This document shows, in pieces, positions 34,191-41,830 of a stretch of 64,000 bases of DNA. The translations under genes were made by a program, and so were the position numbers. This DNA is from Paenibacillus sabinae T27 (GTDB lineage: Bacteria > Bacillota > Bacilli > Paenibacillales > Paenibacillaceae): the NCBI RefSeq assembly GCF_000612505.1, contig NZ_CP004078.1, positions 5,169,001 through 5,233,000 on the forward strand. Direction: 5' to 3'. Below the pieces are notes generated by a model. The model saw nothing but the letters and a program-made list of their open reading frames with translations, was not told the origin of the DNA and searched no databases. Within the stretch, counting starts at the first letter, position 1. Each line of letters starts with the position of its first letter.

Positions 34191-35309
34191 ATGGATGAAC
34201 TGCAATTAAGTATTGAGGACCTTTCCACTGAAGAAGTGATTGAAACAAATCCTTATCAGAATAAAGACAGAAAACTAGTAACTCAACCATACGATATGAG
34301 TGTTGCAACGGTAGTAGCTCAAATCAAAAATCACGATATTATTCTTGATCCAGAGTACCAAAGAAAGTATAGATGGTCACCTGTAAAAGCATCCCGTTTT
34401 ATTGAATCCCTTTTGTTAAATGTCCCTATTCCAACAGTTTTTTTAGCTGAAGAAGAGGATATTACATATACAGTTATTGATGGTCAACAACGATTAAGTA
34501 CTATAAGAAATTTTATTGAAGGAGAAGGTACTGAGGATGAACTGACCCTTCAAGGATTACAGATTAGAGCTGATCTAAATGACAAAAAATACTCCGATTT
34601 ATCCCGTGAAGATAAAGGAAAGCTTAATAAACAATATATACGTTGTATTGTTATCTTGAACGATTCGGATCCCCAAATTAAGTTCGATGTCTTTGAAAGA
34701 CTTAATTCGGGAAGCACCCACTTAACAGAGCAGGAAATTAGAAACTGTATATATCGAGGTAACTTTAATACTCTACTTAAACAATTATCCGAAAACCAAA
34801 ATTTCAATTCGATGTTAAAACTCCCAGAAAAAGACCAAAAGAACATGACAAATGTAGAATACGTGTTACGCTTTTTAAGTTATAGAGAATCGCTTAATCA
34901 ATATCAAGGGTCTGTAAAGGAATTTCTAAATGATTTTATGAAGGACAATAGAGTCATATCCGATGAACGCAGTTTATTTTTCACAGAATTATTTAATTCT
35001 ACAATTGAAGTCATACATCACATTTTCGGTAATAATGGTTTTAGTAGATTTTTGCCTTCTAGAGACTCCTGGCATAACGCCCTTAACAGAGCGGTATTTG
35101 ATGCTGAAATGGTCGCATTCTCTCGCTTTCATTTTAATATCTCGGAACTTGATAATGAGGGAATAATGAGAAACATAAAAGAATTAATGTCAGATGCCGC
35201 ATTTGTGAGAACCATTGCTAGTTCTACAAATTCTCCCGAAAAAGTAAAGCTACGTATTCGTCTAATGGAAGAATGCATTTCTGAGTTTGGGGTGAAGCGG
35301 TCTTGTTGA
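34191..35309 (+). CDS. DUF262 (GmrSD/ParB-like) protein
   Basis: The 372-residue protein has the DUF262 N-terminal signature: LDPEYQRKYRWSPVKASRFIES (residues ~52-73) and VIDGQQRLSTI (~95-105), where the DGQQR loop is the ParB-like active site used by GmrS-type restriction subunits. The C-terminal two thirds are helical and unassigned. The HNH-containing DUF1524 domain of full GmrSD is not seen. The gene is AT-rich, unlike its flanks, and overlaps the HEPN gene by 7 bases. ATG 34191 follows GGAGG by seven bases. A defence or abortive-infection role is likely by family association. Confidence 0.9.
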   Translation: MDELQLSIEDLSTEEVIETNPYQNKDRKLVTQPYDMSVATVVAQIKNHDIILDPEYQRKYRWSPVKASRFIESLLLNVPIPTVFLAEEEDITYTVIDGQQRLSTIRNFIEGEGTEDELTLQGLQIRADLNDKKYSDLSREDKGKLNKQYIRCIVILNDSDPQIKFDVFERLNSGSTHLTEQEIRNCIYRGNFNTLLKQLSENQNFNSMLKLPEKDQKNMTNVEYVLRFLSYRESLNQYQGSVKEFLNDFMKDNRVISDERSLFFTELFNSTIEVIHHIFGNNGFSRFLPSRDSWHNALNRAVFDAEMVAFSRFHFNISELDNEGIMRNIKELMSDAAFVRTIASSTNSPEKVKLRIRLMEECISEFGVKRSC

Positions 35310-36130
35310 CAAGTTTTAAACAATTTGAAGAAAGAATGACGGAAATCGATTGTTTAATTGAACTACTTCCTCCTAAACCCACTAGTGAAAATGTAAATAA
35401 AATCAATTCATTATGTAGAGCTGCTGCTGTATTATTATGCAGCCATCTTGAAGGTTTTCTACAAGATCTTATGGAGGAGTTCGTGGAAGAGATAAATCAG
35501 TTGTCCGTTGGCTTCAAAAAACTACCACTTGAACTTTATTTACAGAATACTTTACCCAAAGGGCAGATAACGAATAACAACTTCGATTCAGTATTGAAAC
35601 TAATTGAGGAAATACGTACTTTAGAGAACTCAAATATTCCAATTAGACTTATTAAGAAAAACTTCAGTAAGACCGACAGTAATCCAACTCCCGATGTAAT
35701 TAACAAACTATTTAGAGTACTTGGCGAAGTTGATGTTCTAGATAAACTAAACGAAGAAGTGCTGCAAATTCAAAACGTAGAGGTTAAAACACCGTTTATT
35801 ACAGACGATGAAAAGGCAGCAATTACTAAGGTTATCGGCTCTCAAAGCATTGTTGAGTATATAAACGATTTTCTTACAAATAAAAGAAATGCGTCTGGAA
35901 AGAAAGATAGAAATGTAGGTTTTTACAATAAAATAAATACTCTTTTGGATTGCAGAAATAACATAGCACACGGTAATAAAGGATATCAAATCTCCGATGT
36001 TAAGCTTATTGAGCTTAAGGATGATATAAATATGCTTGTCAAGGCATTAGCTGAGAAGGCAGAAGCACGAATAGAACAAATCAAATCAGCAACCTCCCCT
36101 GCACCCGTTCCAGCTGTTTCAGGGGCTTAA
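35303..36130 (+). CDS. HEPN-domain protein, MAE_28990/MAE_18760-like
   Basis: A 275-residue, mostly helical protein. Near the C-terminus it has CRNNIAHGNKGY: the Arg-x4-His motif (Arg218, His223) of HEPN ribonucleases. The N-terminal RAAAVLLCSHLEGFLQDLMEEF helix also fits the MAE_28990-type HEPN family, which is known to be paired with DUF262 proteins. The start is TTG 35303 (or TTG 35306), inside the end of the DUF262 gene, so translation is coupled. The HEPN protein would be the RNA-cutting effector and DUF262 the sensor or regulator; that division is inference. Confidence 0.85.
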   Translation: MLTSFKQFEERMTEIDCLIELLPPKPTSENVNKINSLCRAAAVLLCSHLEGFLQDLMEEFVEEINQLSVGFKKLPLELYLQNTLPKGQITNNNFDSVLKLIEEIRTLENSNIPIRLIKKNFSKTDSNPTPDVINKLFRVLGEVDVLDKLNEEVLQIQNVEVKTPFITDDEKAAITKVIGSQSIVEYINDFLTNKRNASGKKDRNVGFYNKINTLLDCRNNIAHGNKGYQISDVKLIELKDDINMLVKALAEKAEARIEQIKSATSPAPVPAVSGA

Positions 36131-36180
36131 TGTAAATACCTACCCAAACTGATATGTAGGCCTTGTTTCGGGAATTTACG

Positions 36181-36199
36181 TCACTTATGATACGGTTCA
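36181..36199 (-). repeat. rlmH-3'-end-like sequence (att-like site a)
   Basis: The 19 bases TCACTTATGATACGGTTCA are identical to 45024-45042, the end of rlmH including its stop codon. Similarity stops on both sides within a few bases. It lies 50 bases after the HEPN stop codon. Confidence 0.85.
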
Positions 36200-36549
36200 G
36201 CGTATCACCTCTAAAGCAAAAAATCGGGGTTCCACAATAAGCGGTGCCCCGATATCTCAGAATGGTAATTCCCCCCATCGGGACGCTGCCGATCCGCCCA
36301 AATAGCCCGTCACATCACCGAAGCCAGTTAAGAAGCACGGGGAATCACGTATAAAAGACAATATTATCGGTCCCAAGACCCCCCATTACCACAATTTGTT
36401 GCTCCGCAGAACCGAGCGTATTGCGATCTCAAACACTAACTCCGGCTGAATGATATTCCCAATATCGCTCATAACCATGAACAAAATGAAAACCCCGGAT
36501 CGATTGACCCCTTGAAAACTGCTTGCCCCCAAACATCGAATGGGAAAGG

Positions 36550-36836
36550 ATGAAATAGAAGAGTCGGCCGGAGGATTCTTCGTTGCTGATCCAAGTTCCC
36601 GGCAGCTTCCGTGGCCTTCGTCCATTTCCCCGGGACGCGGCTTCCTCTTGTCCCCCTTGTGGGGCCTCTTTGACGACGCGGCAGGATTCACTTCATGTTA
36701 CGGCCTGGCCGGTTGCTCGCCCGGCCTCTGACCGGTACTTTCGTCGATACGCTTTTACGTACAGATTTCGCCATACGCAAGTATCCTAGCTACGCGGGGG
36801 CTTGGCCCCTCCCGTGACCGGACTTTCACCGGTTAG
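36550..36836 (-). other. GC-rich structured segment, possibly a truncated group II intron
   Basis: Read on the minus strand, several tight hairpins follow each other: ACCGG-TGAAAGT-CCGGT, GGGGC-CAA-GCCCC, GCCGG-GCGAGCAA-CCGGC, with GCGAAA and ACGAAAG tetraloop-like motifs. The opening resembles domain I of group II introns. No reverse transcriptase follows, so it would be a remnant. The identity is uncertain. Confidence 0.3.
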
Positions 36837-36862
36837 AAGATGGGTGCCTCGGGGCACGCGGA

Positions 36863-36911
36863 GAAAAAAAGAGGATGTCTCTCTGCCATTAAGGCTTTGA
36901 GATATCCTCTT
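36863..36911 (-). terminator. Terminator of the glycine-rich protein gene
   Basis: On minus, AAGAGGATATCTC pairs with GAGAGACATCCTCTT (two-base bulge), followed by seven T. Confidence 0.75.
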
Positions 36912-36974
36912 GAATTATTTTGCAGGCACTAGCTGCTCGCCTTACATGTAAGATGGCTCACCGCGCTGTCTGCA

Positions 36975-37361
36975 TTAGAAGCACGTGAACGAGCTAATCC
37001 GATTCAAATCAATGCCGTAGTACGCCCAGAAGAAACCGAACCATCTGAACCCTGCAATAGAATTACGCCCGACGAATACCGGGAAGAACCAGAATTGCTC
37101 GCCGTTGTTCAGCCAAACGTATGTGTCGCGGAACAGGCAGCGTCTGATCGCGCCGGGGTCGATAGCATACGCGGTGACCGGCATTTGCGGTACGAATTGC
37201 GGTGGAGGAGCCGTCGGCGGTTGAACGCCTCCCGGTGCACCCCCCGGGATTCCCGGAGTCCCCGGAAATCCGCCTGGACCTCCCGGCACGCCAGGTCCGC
37301 CAGGTCCGCCCGGGAATCCCGGAAATCCTCCGCCAGTTCCCGGCGTTGGAAAAAATCCCAT
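36975..37361 (-). CDS. Collagen-like glycine-rich protein with aromatic domain (family A, copy 2)
   Basis: A 128-residue protein. Residues ~5-50 are Gly-Pro-rich repeats (GGPGGPGVPGGPGGFPGTPG), collagen-like but irregular. The C-terminal ~75 residues carry the same domain as the protein at 9204-9488: Cys, DTYVWLNNGEQFWFFPVFVG, AGFRW, YYGID and a final Cys. ATG 37361 follows GAAAGGAGCG. The two copies lie 28 kb apart. The function is unknown; a spore-coat or surface role would fit the low-complexity arm but is not shown. Confidence 0.85.
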   Translation of the reverse strand: MGFFPTPGTGGGFPGFPGGPGGPGVPGGPGGFPGTPGIPGGAPGGVQPPTAPPPQFVPQMPVTAYAIDPGAIRRCLFRDTYVWLNNGEQFWFFPVFVGRNSIAGFRWFGFFWAYYGIDLNRISSFTCF

Positions 37362-37482
37362 ATGTGATCGCTCCTTTCAATGAATAGGCATAATCATCAT
37401 ATGCATTCGCGGAAAGGGCGCTTAGGCGGATGCAGTTAAAAATATCCATCCAGCATTTCAGTGGTGTCGGTCTCCCCTCTTT

Positions 37483-38328
37483 TTATGCAAAATAATGTCC
37501 TTCTTCGAGATCGGCGAGCAGTCCGGGCTGCACCGGTGTCCAACCCAGAAGCTCCCTTGTTGCCAGACTCGCCTGCGCAGTGTCGTACAGGCTTGTGATG
37601 TCGAGTGCGGCAATGGCGCCAAGAAAGCCAAAATGGGCGGCAGCTTCTTCAGATGTTATGCTAACCGCCGGCACGTTCAGCTGGCGCCCGATGACTTCGG
37701 CGATCTGGCGGAGCGGAATGCCTTCATCGCCGGCGCCAAGCAGTCGTGAGCCTGCCGGTGCAGATTCCAGGGCCAGACGGTACAGAACCGCCGCATCCAG
37801 GCGATGAACCGCAGGCCAGCGGTTTGTTCCTTCGCCGATGTAGGCGGCGAAACCCTTCGCCCGGGCGATGTTGATCATCATCGGCACAAAGCCCTTATCG
37901 CCTTCGCCATGCACGGACGGTGCAAGCGAGACGATGGATGCCCGGATGCTTCGCTCTGCCATTGCGAGCACGGCCTGGTCCGCGGCGATTCCGTTTGCAT
38001 GAGCCGTGGTAATGAACGGCTTCCCGGAGCCTTCCAGCGCCGCACCCATGACTTCAACGGCCTGTAAATCCAGAGCCAACGCACATTCAAAGTCGGAGAA
38101 GTCGTTGGTGAACGCCAGATGAATCACGCCGTCTGCAGCAGCAGCGGCGCTGCGCAGCGTATCGAGATCTCCTAGCGTGCCGTACAGCGCTTCGGCTCCC
38201 GCCGCCTTTAATCCCGCTGCTTTCGCTTCAGAACGGTAAAGGCCCGTCACTGTATGGCCCGCTCCGATCAGTTCCCGAACGACTGCGGAACCAACATACC
38301 CTGTTGCTCCTGTAACCAAAACATGCAT
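37483..38328 (-). CDS. NAD-dependent epimerase/dehydratase-like (extended/atypical SDR)
   Basis: At 281 residues from ATG 38328, the protein begins MHVLVTGATGYVGSAVVREL, the TGxTGxxG cofactor motif of extended or atypical SDRs. GVIHLAFTNDFSDFE and ITTAHANG follow; the classical Tyr-x-x-x-Lys is not evident, as in atypical members. It resembles the YwnB/NmrA-like reductases often called SDR family oxidoreductase. It is divergent from the MerR gene at 38423, with a MerR-type promoter in the gap, and is the probable target. The ribosome site is AAGGAGG, 8 bases before. Confidence 0.88.
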   Translation of the reverse strand: MHVLVTGATGYVGSAVVRELIGAGHTVTGLYRSEAKAAGLKAAGAEALYGTLGDLDTLRSAAAAADGVIHLAFTNDFSDFECALALDLQAVEVMGAALEGSGKPFITTAHANGIAADQAVLAMAERSIRASIVSLAPSVHGEGDKGFVPMMINIARAKGFAAYIGEGTNRWPAVHRLDAAVLYRLALESAPAGSRLLGAGDEGIPLRQIAEVIGRQLNVPAVSITSEEAAAHFGFLGAIAALDITSLYDTAQASLATRELLGWTPVQPGLLADLEEGHYFA

Positions 38329-38369
38329 ACTCATTTCCTCCTTCAATGATTGACTGCTTGAATAGCTAA

Positions 38370-38400
38370 AGCATAAACTATGAAGTGAACTCTAGAGCAA
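38370..38400 (-). promoter_or_regulatory. MerR-type promoter of the epimerase-like gene
   Basis: On the minus strand TTGCTC (38395-38400) and TATGCT (38370-38375) are 19 bases apart. CTCTAGAGT-TC-ACTTCATAG forms an imperfect dyad (6 of 9 positions) across the -35 and spacer. Confidence 0.65.
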
Positions 38401-38422
38401 GCAGTCTGAAGGAGAAATGATT

Positions 38423-38836
38423 ATGAAAATTCAGGAACTGGCGGACAAGATGGGGTTAACGATCCATACGATCCGCTTTTATGAAAAGGAAGGCTTGCTG
38501 GATAACCGTCATGTCCGGCGGGAAAGCAACAATTACCGCAACTATTCGGAAGAGGCAATCGAGCGGCTAAAGCTCATCAAGAAGTTCCAGTCCATCGGCT
38601 GTTCGCTGGCTGAACTAAAGGAAGCTCTGCAGGACCACGATACTAATTCGCGAACCAACCTGCAGATTATCGATTGGATTCAAGGCAAGAAAGAGGAGAT
38701 CGAACGCAAGAAGCAAGAATATGACCAGATGCTGGACACCCTCAATAAGATGCTGGAGTACCGGACTTTGCTCATGAACGACCCGCAAAAAGCCGAGGAG
38801 ATGCTCAAGAATTGGCATACCGGCTCATCCGATTGA
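38423..38836 (+). CDS. MerR-family regulator (short)
   Basis: A 137-residue protein with a MerR winged helix (KIQELADKMGLTIHTIRFYEKEGLL, NNYRNYSEEAIERLKLIKKFQ) and a long coiled coil (residues ~75-125), without an effector domain. The ATG at 38423, eight bases after AAGGAG, is preferred over 38417. It is divergent from the epimerase-like gene, whose promoter has MerR spacing. The same gene logic appears at 12.8-14.5 kb and 29.5-30.7 kb. Confidence 0.92.
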   Translation: MKIQELADKMGLTIHTIRFYEKEGLLDNRHVRRESNNYRNYSEEAIERLKLIKKFQSIGCSLAELKEALQDHDTNSRTNLQIIDWIQGKKEEIERKKQEYDQMLDTLNKMLEYRTLLMNDPQKAEEMLKNWHTGSSD

Positions 38837-38903
38837 GCTGGTGTGAAGTTAAACCTAATTAGAAATTTACCTGGGGATATCTAAAAAGCCAAAATTTCGC
38901 CCT

Positions 38904-38921
38904 CTTGTGGTACGGTTTACC
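38904..38921 (-). repeat. rlmH-3'-end-like sequence (att-like site b)
   Basis: The minus strand reads GGTAAACCGTACCACAAG, coding Gly-Lys-Pro-Tyr-His-Lys. The bases downstream (GGGCGAAATTTTGGC) also match those after rlmH (GAGGCGAAATTTTTGGC). Shared flank and synonymous changes make this a convincing diverged copy. Confidence 0.75.
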
Positions 38922-38948
38922 TTAACGGTCATAACGGCGAAAATTAAG

Positions 38949-38980
38949 AAAGGAGCTGGCGCGGCCAACTCCTTGGCTTT
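38949..38980 (+). terminator. Hairpin after att-like site b
   Basis: AAGGAG-C-TGGC pairs with GCCA-A-CTCCTT; a short T-run follows at ggctttttat. It is related in sequence to the terminators at 24752 and 26520. Confidence 0.55.
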
Positions 38981-39407
38981 TTATCAATTTCTAGTCTAAA
39001 CGTAGTAATTTACTTTATTATCACTTAACAGGCACGATTCAGTTTTTCGCAGTAAACCCCGGTCATCTTCATAGTCGAAAACAGTATCCAGGAAAACTTG
39101 CTCGTTTGGAGCTAAATGAACAAGTCATTTGAGCTTTTCAGCAAAGTATTCTCGCCGGGTTCCAGTTATACTAATAGTATAAGTGTTGAAAAGTTTGTTA
39201 AGGAACATAGGAGATGGTTCCTTTGAACATCGGGCAAAGCACATAGTTATCAGGTACCGTCAAAACGGTTTCTAATTATTCTACAGGTAAGCGCAGACTT
39301 GCATAACCGAAAGGATGATTATGAAATGGAAACTATAGCAATCGCAGGAACAAGTAAGGCAGGGACGTCCATGACTATGAGATCAAGCAAAGTGGTTAAG
39401 GTGCCTC

Positions 39408-40274
39408 ATGAACTGGAAAAGTCTCCGGATAAAAAAAGGGAGCTTGAAGCTGGATGAGATGTCCGTTATCGAATTCTGTTTCTACACGCAAGGCAGAAAA
39501 GGAACCTTTTTTTTGCAGGATCATCTTCTTCTAATCGTCAAGACGGGTGTCTATACCGTTCGCTTCGGTGATCAAGAATATACGATGCGGAGCAACGAAA
39601 TGATGTTTATTCATAAATCAATTGGAGTCGAGTACGAGAAAGCGGGTGAACCCGATTCCGATTACATCCTCGACTATATGATGTTTTTCCTGAACGAGAA
39701 GATAGTAGATGAATTCCTCACTTTCGCCGGTTTCAAACCAATTTATCTCGTGAATGATGTTGTTCCGATAACAGTCTTTCCGATCAATGACCGCATTGGA
39801 AGCTATATCGAGTCGTTAAAACCCTATTTCGAGAACCCTGACGAAGTCAAAGAAGGACTGGTTCGTGTGAAGCTGATGGAATTGCTGTTTCACATAGCAG
39901 ATTCGAATGATCGTTTGTTGCATCAAATGATGCAACCCATAAGCAAGGACAGAGGCAGCATCGCAAAGATCATGGAGGAGAACTTCTCGAATCCCGTTTC
40001 CCTTAACGACCTGGCCTATTTGTCCGGCAGAAGCCTGGCGACGTTCAAAAGGGATTTTCAAGCAGTATACAACACCCCCCCGCTCAAATGGGTTCGCAAT
40101 CGAAGGCTAGATAAAGCCAAGGAACTGTTAGCGGAAACAGCGTTATCTGTTACGGATATCTGTTTTTCGACCGGATTCGAAAATATCGCTCACTTTTCCA
40201 AAGTATTCAAGGAAAGATTCGGACTCCCGCCGTCAGAGTTTAGACGGCAGCTGAGGTTGAAGGAGGAGGCCTAA
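39408..40274 (+). CDS. AraC-family regulator with cupin-like sensor
   Basis: The 288-residue protein has an N-terminal cupin-like domain (FLQDHLLLIVKTGVYTVRFGDQEYTM) and a C-terminal double helix-turn-helix: VSLNDLAYLSGRSLATFKRDFQ and VTDICFSTGFENIAHFSKVFKERFGLPPSEFR. Such regulators typically activate an adjacent oxidoreductase gene; here an aldo/keto reductase lies downstream at 40556. ATG 39408 follows AAGGTG; ATG 39459 is an alternative. The effector is unknown. Confidence 0.88.
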   Translation: MNWKSLRIKKGSLKLDEMSVIEFCFYTQGRKGTFFLQDHLLLIVKTGVYTVRFGDQEYTMRSNEMMFIHKSIGVEYEKAGEPDSDYILDYMMFFLNEKIVDEFLTFAGFKPIYLVNDVVPITVFPINDRIGSYIESLKPYFENPDEVKEGLVRVKLMELLFHIADSNDRLLHQMMQPISKDRGSIAKIMEENFSNPVSLNDLAYLSGRSLATFKRDFQAVYNTPPLKWVRNRRLDKAKELLAETALSVTDICFSTGFENIAHFSKVFKERFGLPPSEFRRQLRLKEEA

Positions 40275-40304
40275 GGGGGCTAAAAAGTTTGCTACACAGG
40301 CACC

Positions 40305-40341
40305 GAAGATACCGTTTAGCGGAATTTACCGCGGAACGGTA
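40305..40341 (+). terminator. Terminator of the araC gene
   Basis: GATACCGTT-TA-GCGG pairs with CCGC-GG-AACGGTATC, then TTGTTATTT. It is similar to the terminator at 41533. Confidence 0.7.
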
Positions 40342-40484
40342 TCTTGTTATTTACAGAAACAAAATGAGCTAAATAAACAAATAGAATGAGCTTGTAGGCA
40401 AAGAAATTCATTCGTCTCCTTGATATTCTTATCTCATACGGTAAACGCAGCAGTATTAAAATAAGAATGAAGGAGAGATTCCGA

Positions 40485-40523
40485 ATGAAAACACGTACAA
40501 ACCAAACTATAGCTAGTATTTAA
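40485..40523 (+). CDS. 12-codon open frame before the aldo/keto reductase
   Basis: AAGGAGAG is placed seven bases before an ATG; the peptide is MKTRTNQTIASI. It ends 32 bases before the reductase start. It could be a leader peptide or the stub of a removed gene. No attenuator stem was seen. Confidence 0.25.
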   Translation: MKTRTNQTIASI

Positions 40524-40555
40524 AATTTCACTAATATAGAAAGGTGTTGAAACAA

Positions 40556-41505
40556 ATGAAAAAGGTAAAATTGCAAAATGAAACGATTCCTTCGATCGCT
40601 CTTGGTACCTGGTCATGGGGGACCGGTCAAGGCGGCGGGGATGCTGTTTTCGGAATAATCTTACCCCGGAAGACTTAAAACCGGTTTTTGATTCGGCGAT
40701 GAAAGCCGGACTCAATTTATGGGACACTGCGACTGTGTACGGAATGGGAGCCTCCGAAAGCATTCTGGGCGAGTTTACAAAAGGCCGCGACGATGTGCTG
40801 CTCTCAACGAAATTCACTCCGCAACTTGGCGGGCCTGTTGAAGACCGCTTGAACAGTAGCCTGAACCGGCTCAGCGCAGACCAGACGGATATATATTGGA
40901 TCCATAATCCTCTTGATGTAAAAAGATGGACTCCAGGACTGATTCCGTTGATGAAAAGCGGAAAAGTAAAATATGCAGGCGTCTCCAACCACAATCTGGA
41001 GGAAATCAAACTAGCGCAAAGTATTCTGGCTGAAGAAGGGCTGAAAATCTCTGCTGTACAAAATCATTACAGCTTACTGTACCGTTCGTCCGAAGAAGCC
41101 GGAATTATTGATTACTGCAACGAAAACAACATTGTGTTTTTCTCCTATATGGTGTTGGAACAAGGCGCATTAACCGACAAATACAATGCGAAAAGTCCTC
41201 TCCCAAGCGGCACCAGAAGAGGAGAGGCGTTTAATGAAGACGTGCTTGCGAAACTGGAAGGCCTGATCCATGTTATGAAGGAAATCGGCAATAAGCACAA
41301 TGCGAATTCTGCACAAGTTGCAATCGCTTGGGCCATTGCGAAAGGAACCGTTCCGATAATCGGCGTTACGAGAACTTCCCAAATTGCTGATGCTGTAAGA
41401 GCCGATGAAATCACGCTGACAGCACGGGAAATCCATGATCTTGAAACAGCGGCGAAAGAGACAGGAATAGTAATCAAAGGTGACTGGGAAAAGCCGATGC
41501 ATTAA
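40556..41505 (+). CDS. Aldo/keto reductase, frameshifted
   Basis: ATG 40556 follows AAGGTG and reads MKKVKLQNETIPSIALGTWSWG, the usual AKR start. Near 40654 one base is missing: GGAATAATC stands where GGAAATAATC would keep FGNNLTPEDLKPVF in frame. Downstream the frame is intact, with NLWDTATVYGMGASESILG (catalytic Asp and Tyr), LLSTKF (Lys), YWIHNP (His) and IIGVTRTSQI (NADPH loop), for a total of about 316 residues. Either the gene is recently broken or a base was lost in sequencing. It is probably under the AraC regulator just upstream. Confidence 0.8.
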
Positions 41506-41532
41506 TCACTATAATCCGTTTTCGGATTACGG

Positions 41533-41572
41533 AACCGTTTCGCGGAAATTACCGCGAAACGGTTTTTAATTA
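41533..41572 (+). terminator. Terminator of the aldo/keto reductase gene
   Basis: AACCGTTTCGCGG pairs perfectly with CCGCGAAACGGTT around a 6-base loop; TTTTTAATT follows. Confidence 0.85.
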
Positions 41573-41830
41573 ATGAACGGTCAGGTTCTGCTCCGCACAC
41601 CGGGCTTTCATGGTTTGTCCGCTGGTCTAATACACATGAATACGTTCTGACCAGATTGCCTGTAGATTCGTCTCCATCCGCGATTCATCCTTTCACGTAC
41701 GTGATGAATTCATTGTGACGGATTCGAACACGTTTAAATAATTGCTTCTACGAGAGCCATCCTTATTGCACTTTGGGGCAGTTAAGTGATGTAGCGAGTT
41801 TATCATCGCCGTGTGTGAAAAAACTTTCAG
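41573..41830. other. Gap between the reductase terminator and a convergent lysR
   Basis: Together with the terminator before it this makes a ~325-base gene-free stretch. I see no further feature in it. Confidence 0.5.

Larger units (their letters stand above)
36131..36974. other. Long gap: att-like site, structured remnant, terminator
   Basis: About 840 bases. It contains att-like site a (36181-36199), a short stretch with stop-interrupted minus-strand coding potential (36240-36500), a GC-rich structured segment (36550-36836) and the terminator of the 36975 gene. I see no intact gene; the 101-codon minus frame at 36386-36691 crosses the structured segment and lacks a ribosome site. Confidence 0.55.
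38837..39407. other. Gap with att-like site and possible gene remnant
   Basis: About 570 bases. It holds att-like site b (38904-38921), a hairpin at 38949-38974, and on the minus strand at ~39002-39165 a reading like eroded protein (APNEQVFLDTVFDYEDDRG) broken by a stop codon. No family recognised. Confidence 0.5.

Noticed and set aside
34191..36130. Type IV GmrSD restriction enzyme
   Set aside because: DUF262 is present, but no DUF1524/HNH domain is seen in either protein; HEPN is the partner instead.
36386..36691. 101-codon open frame on minus
   Set aside because: Runs through the structured GC-rich segment, lacks a ribosome site, and composition looks like incidental coding of hairpins.
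40430..40455. CATACGGTAAACG as another rlmH-end copy
   Set aside because: Only the CCGTAT core agrees; the Glu-Pro-Tyr-His-Lys reading is absent.
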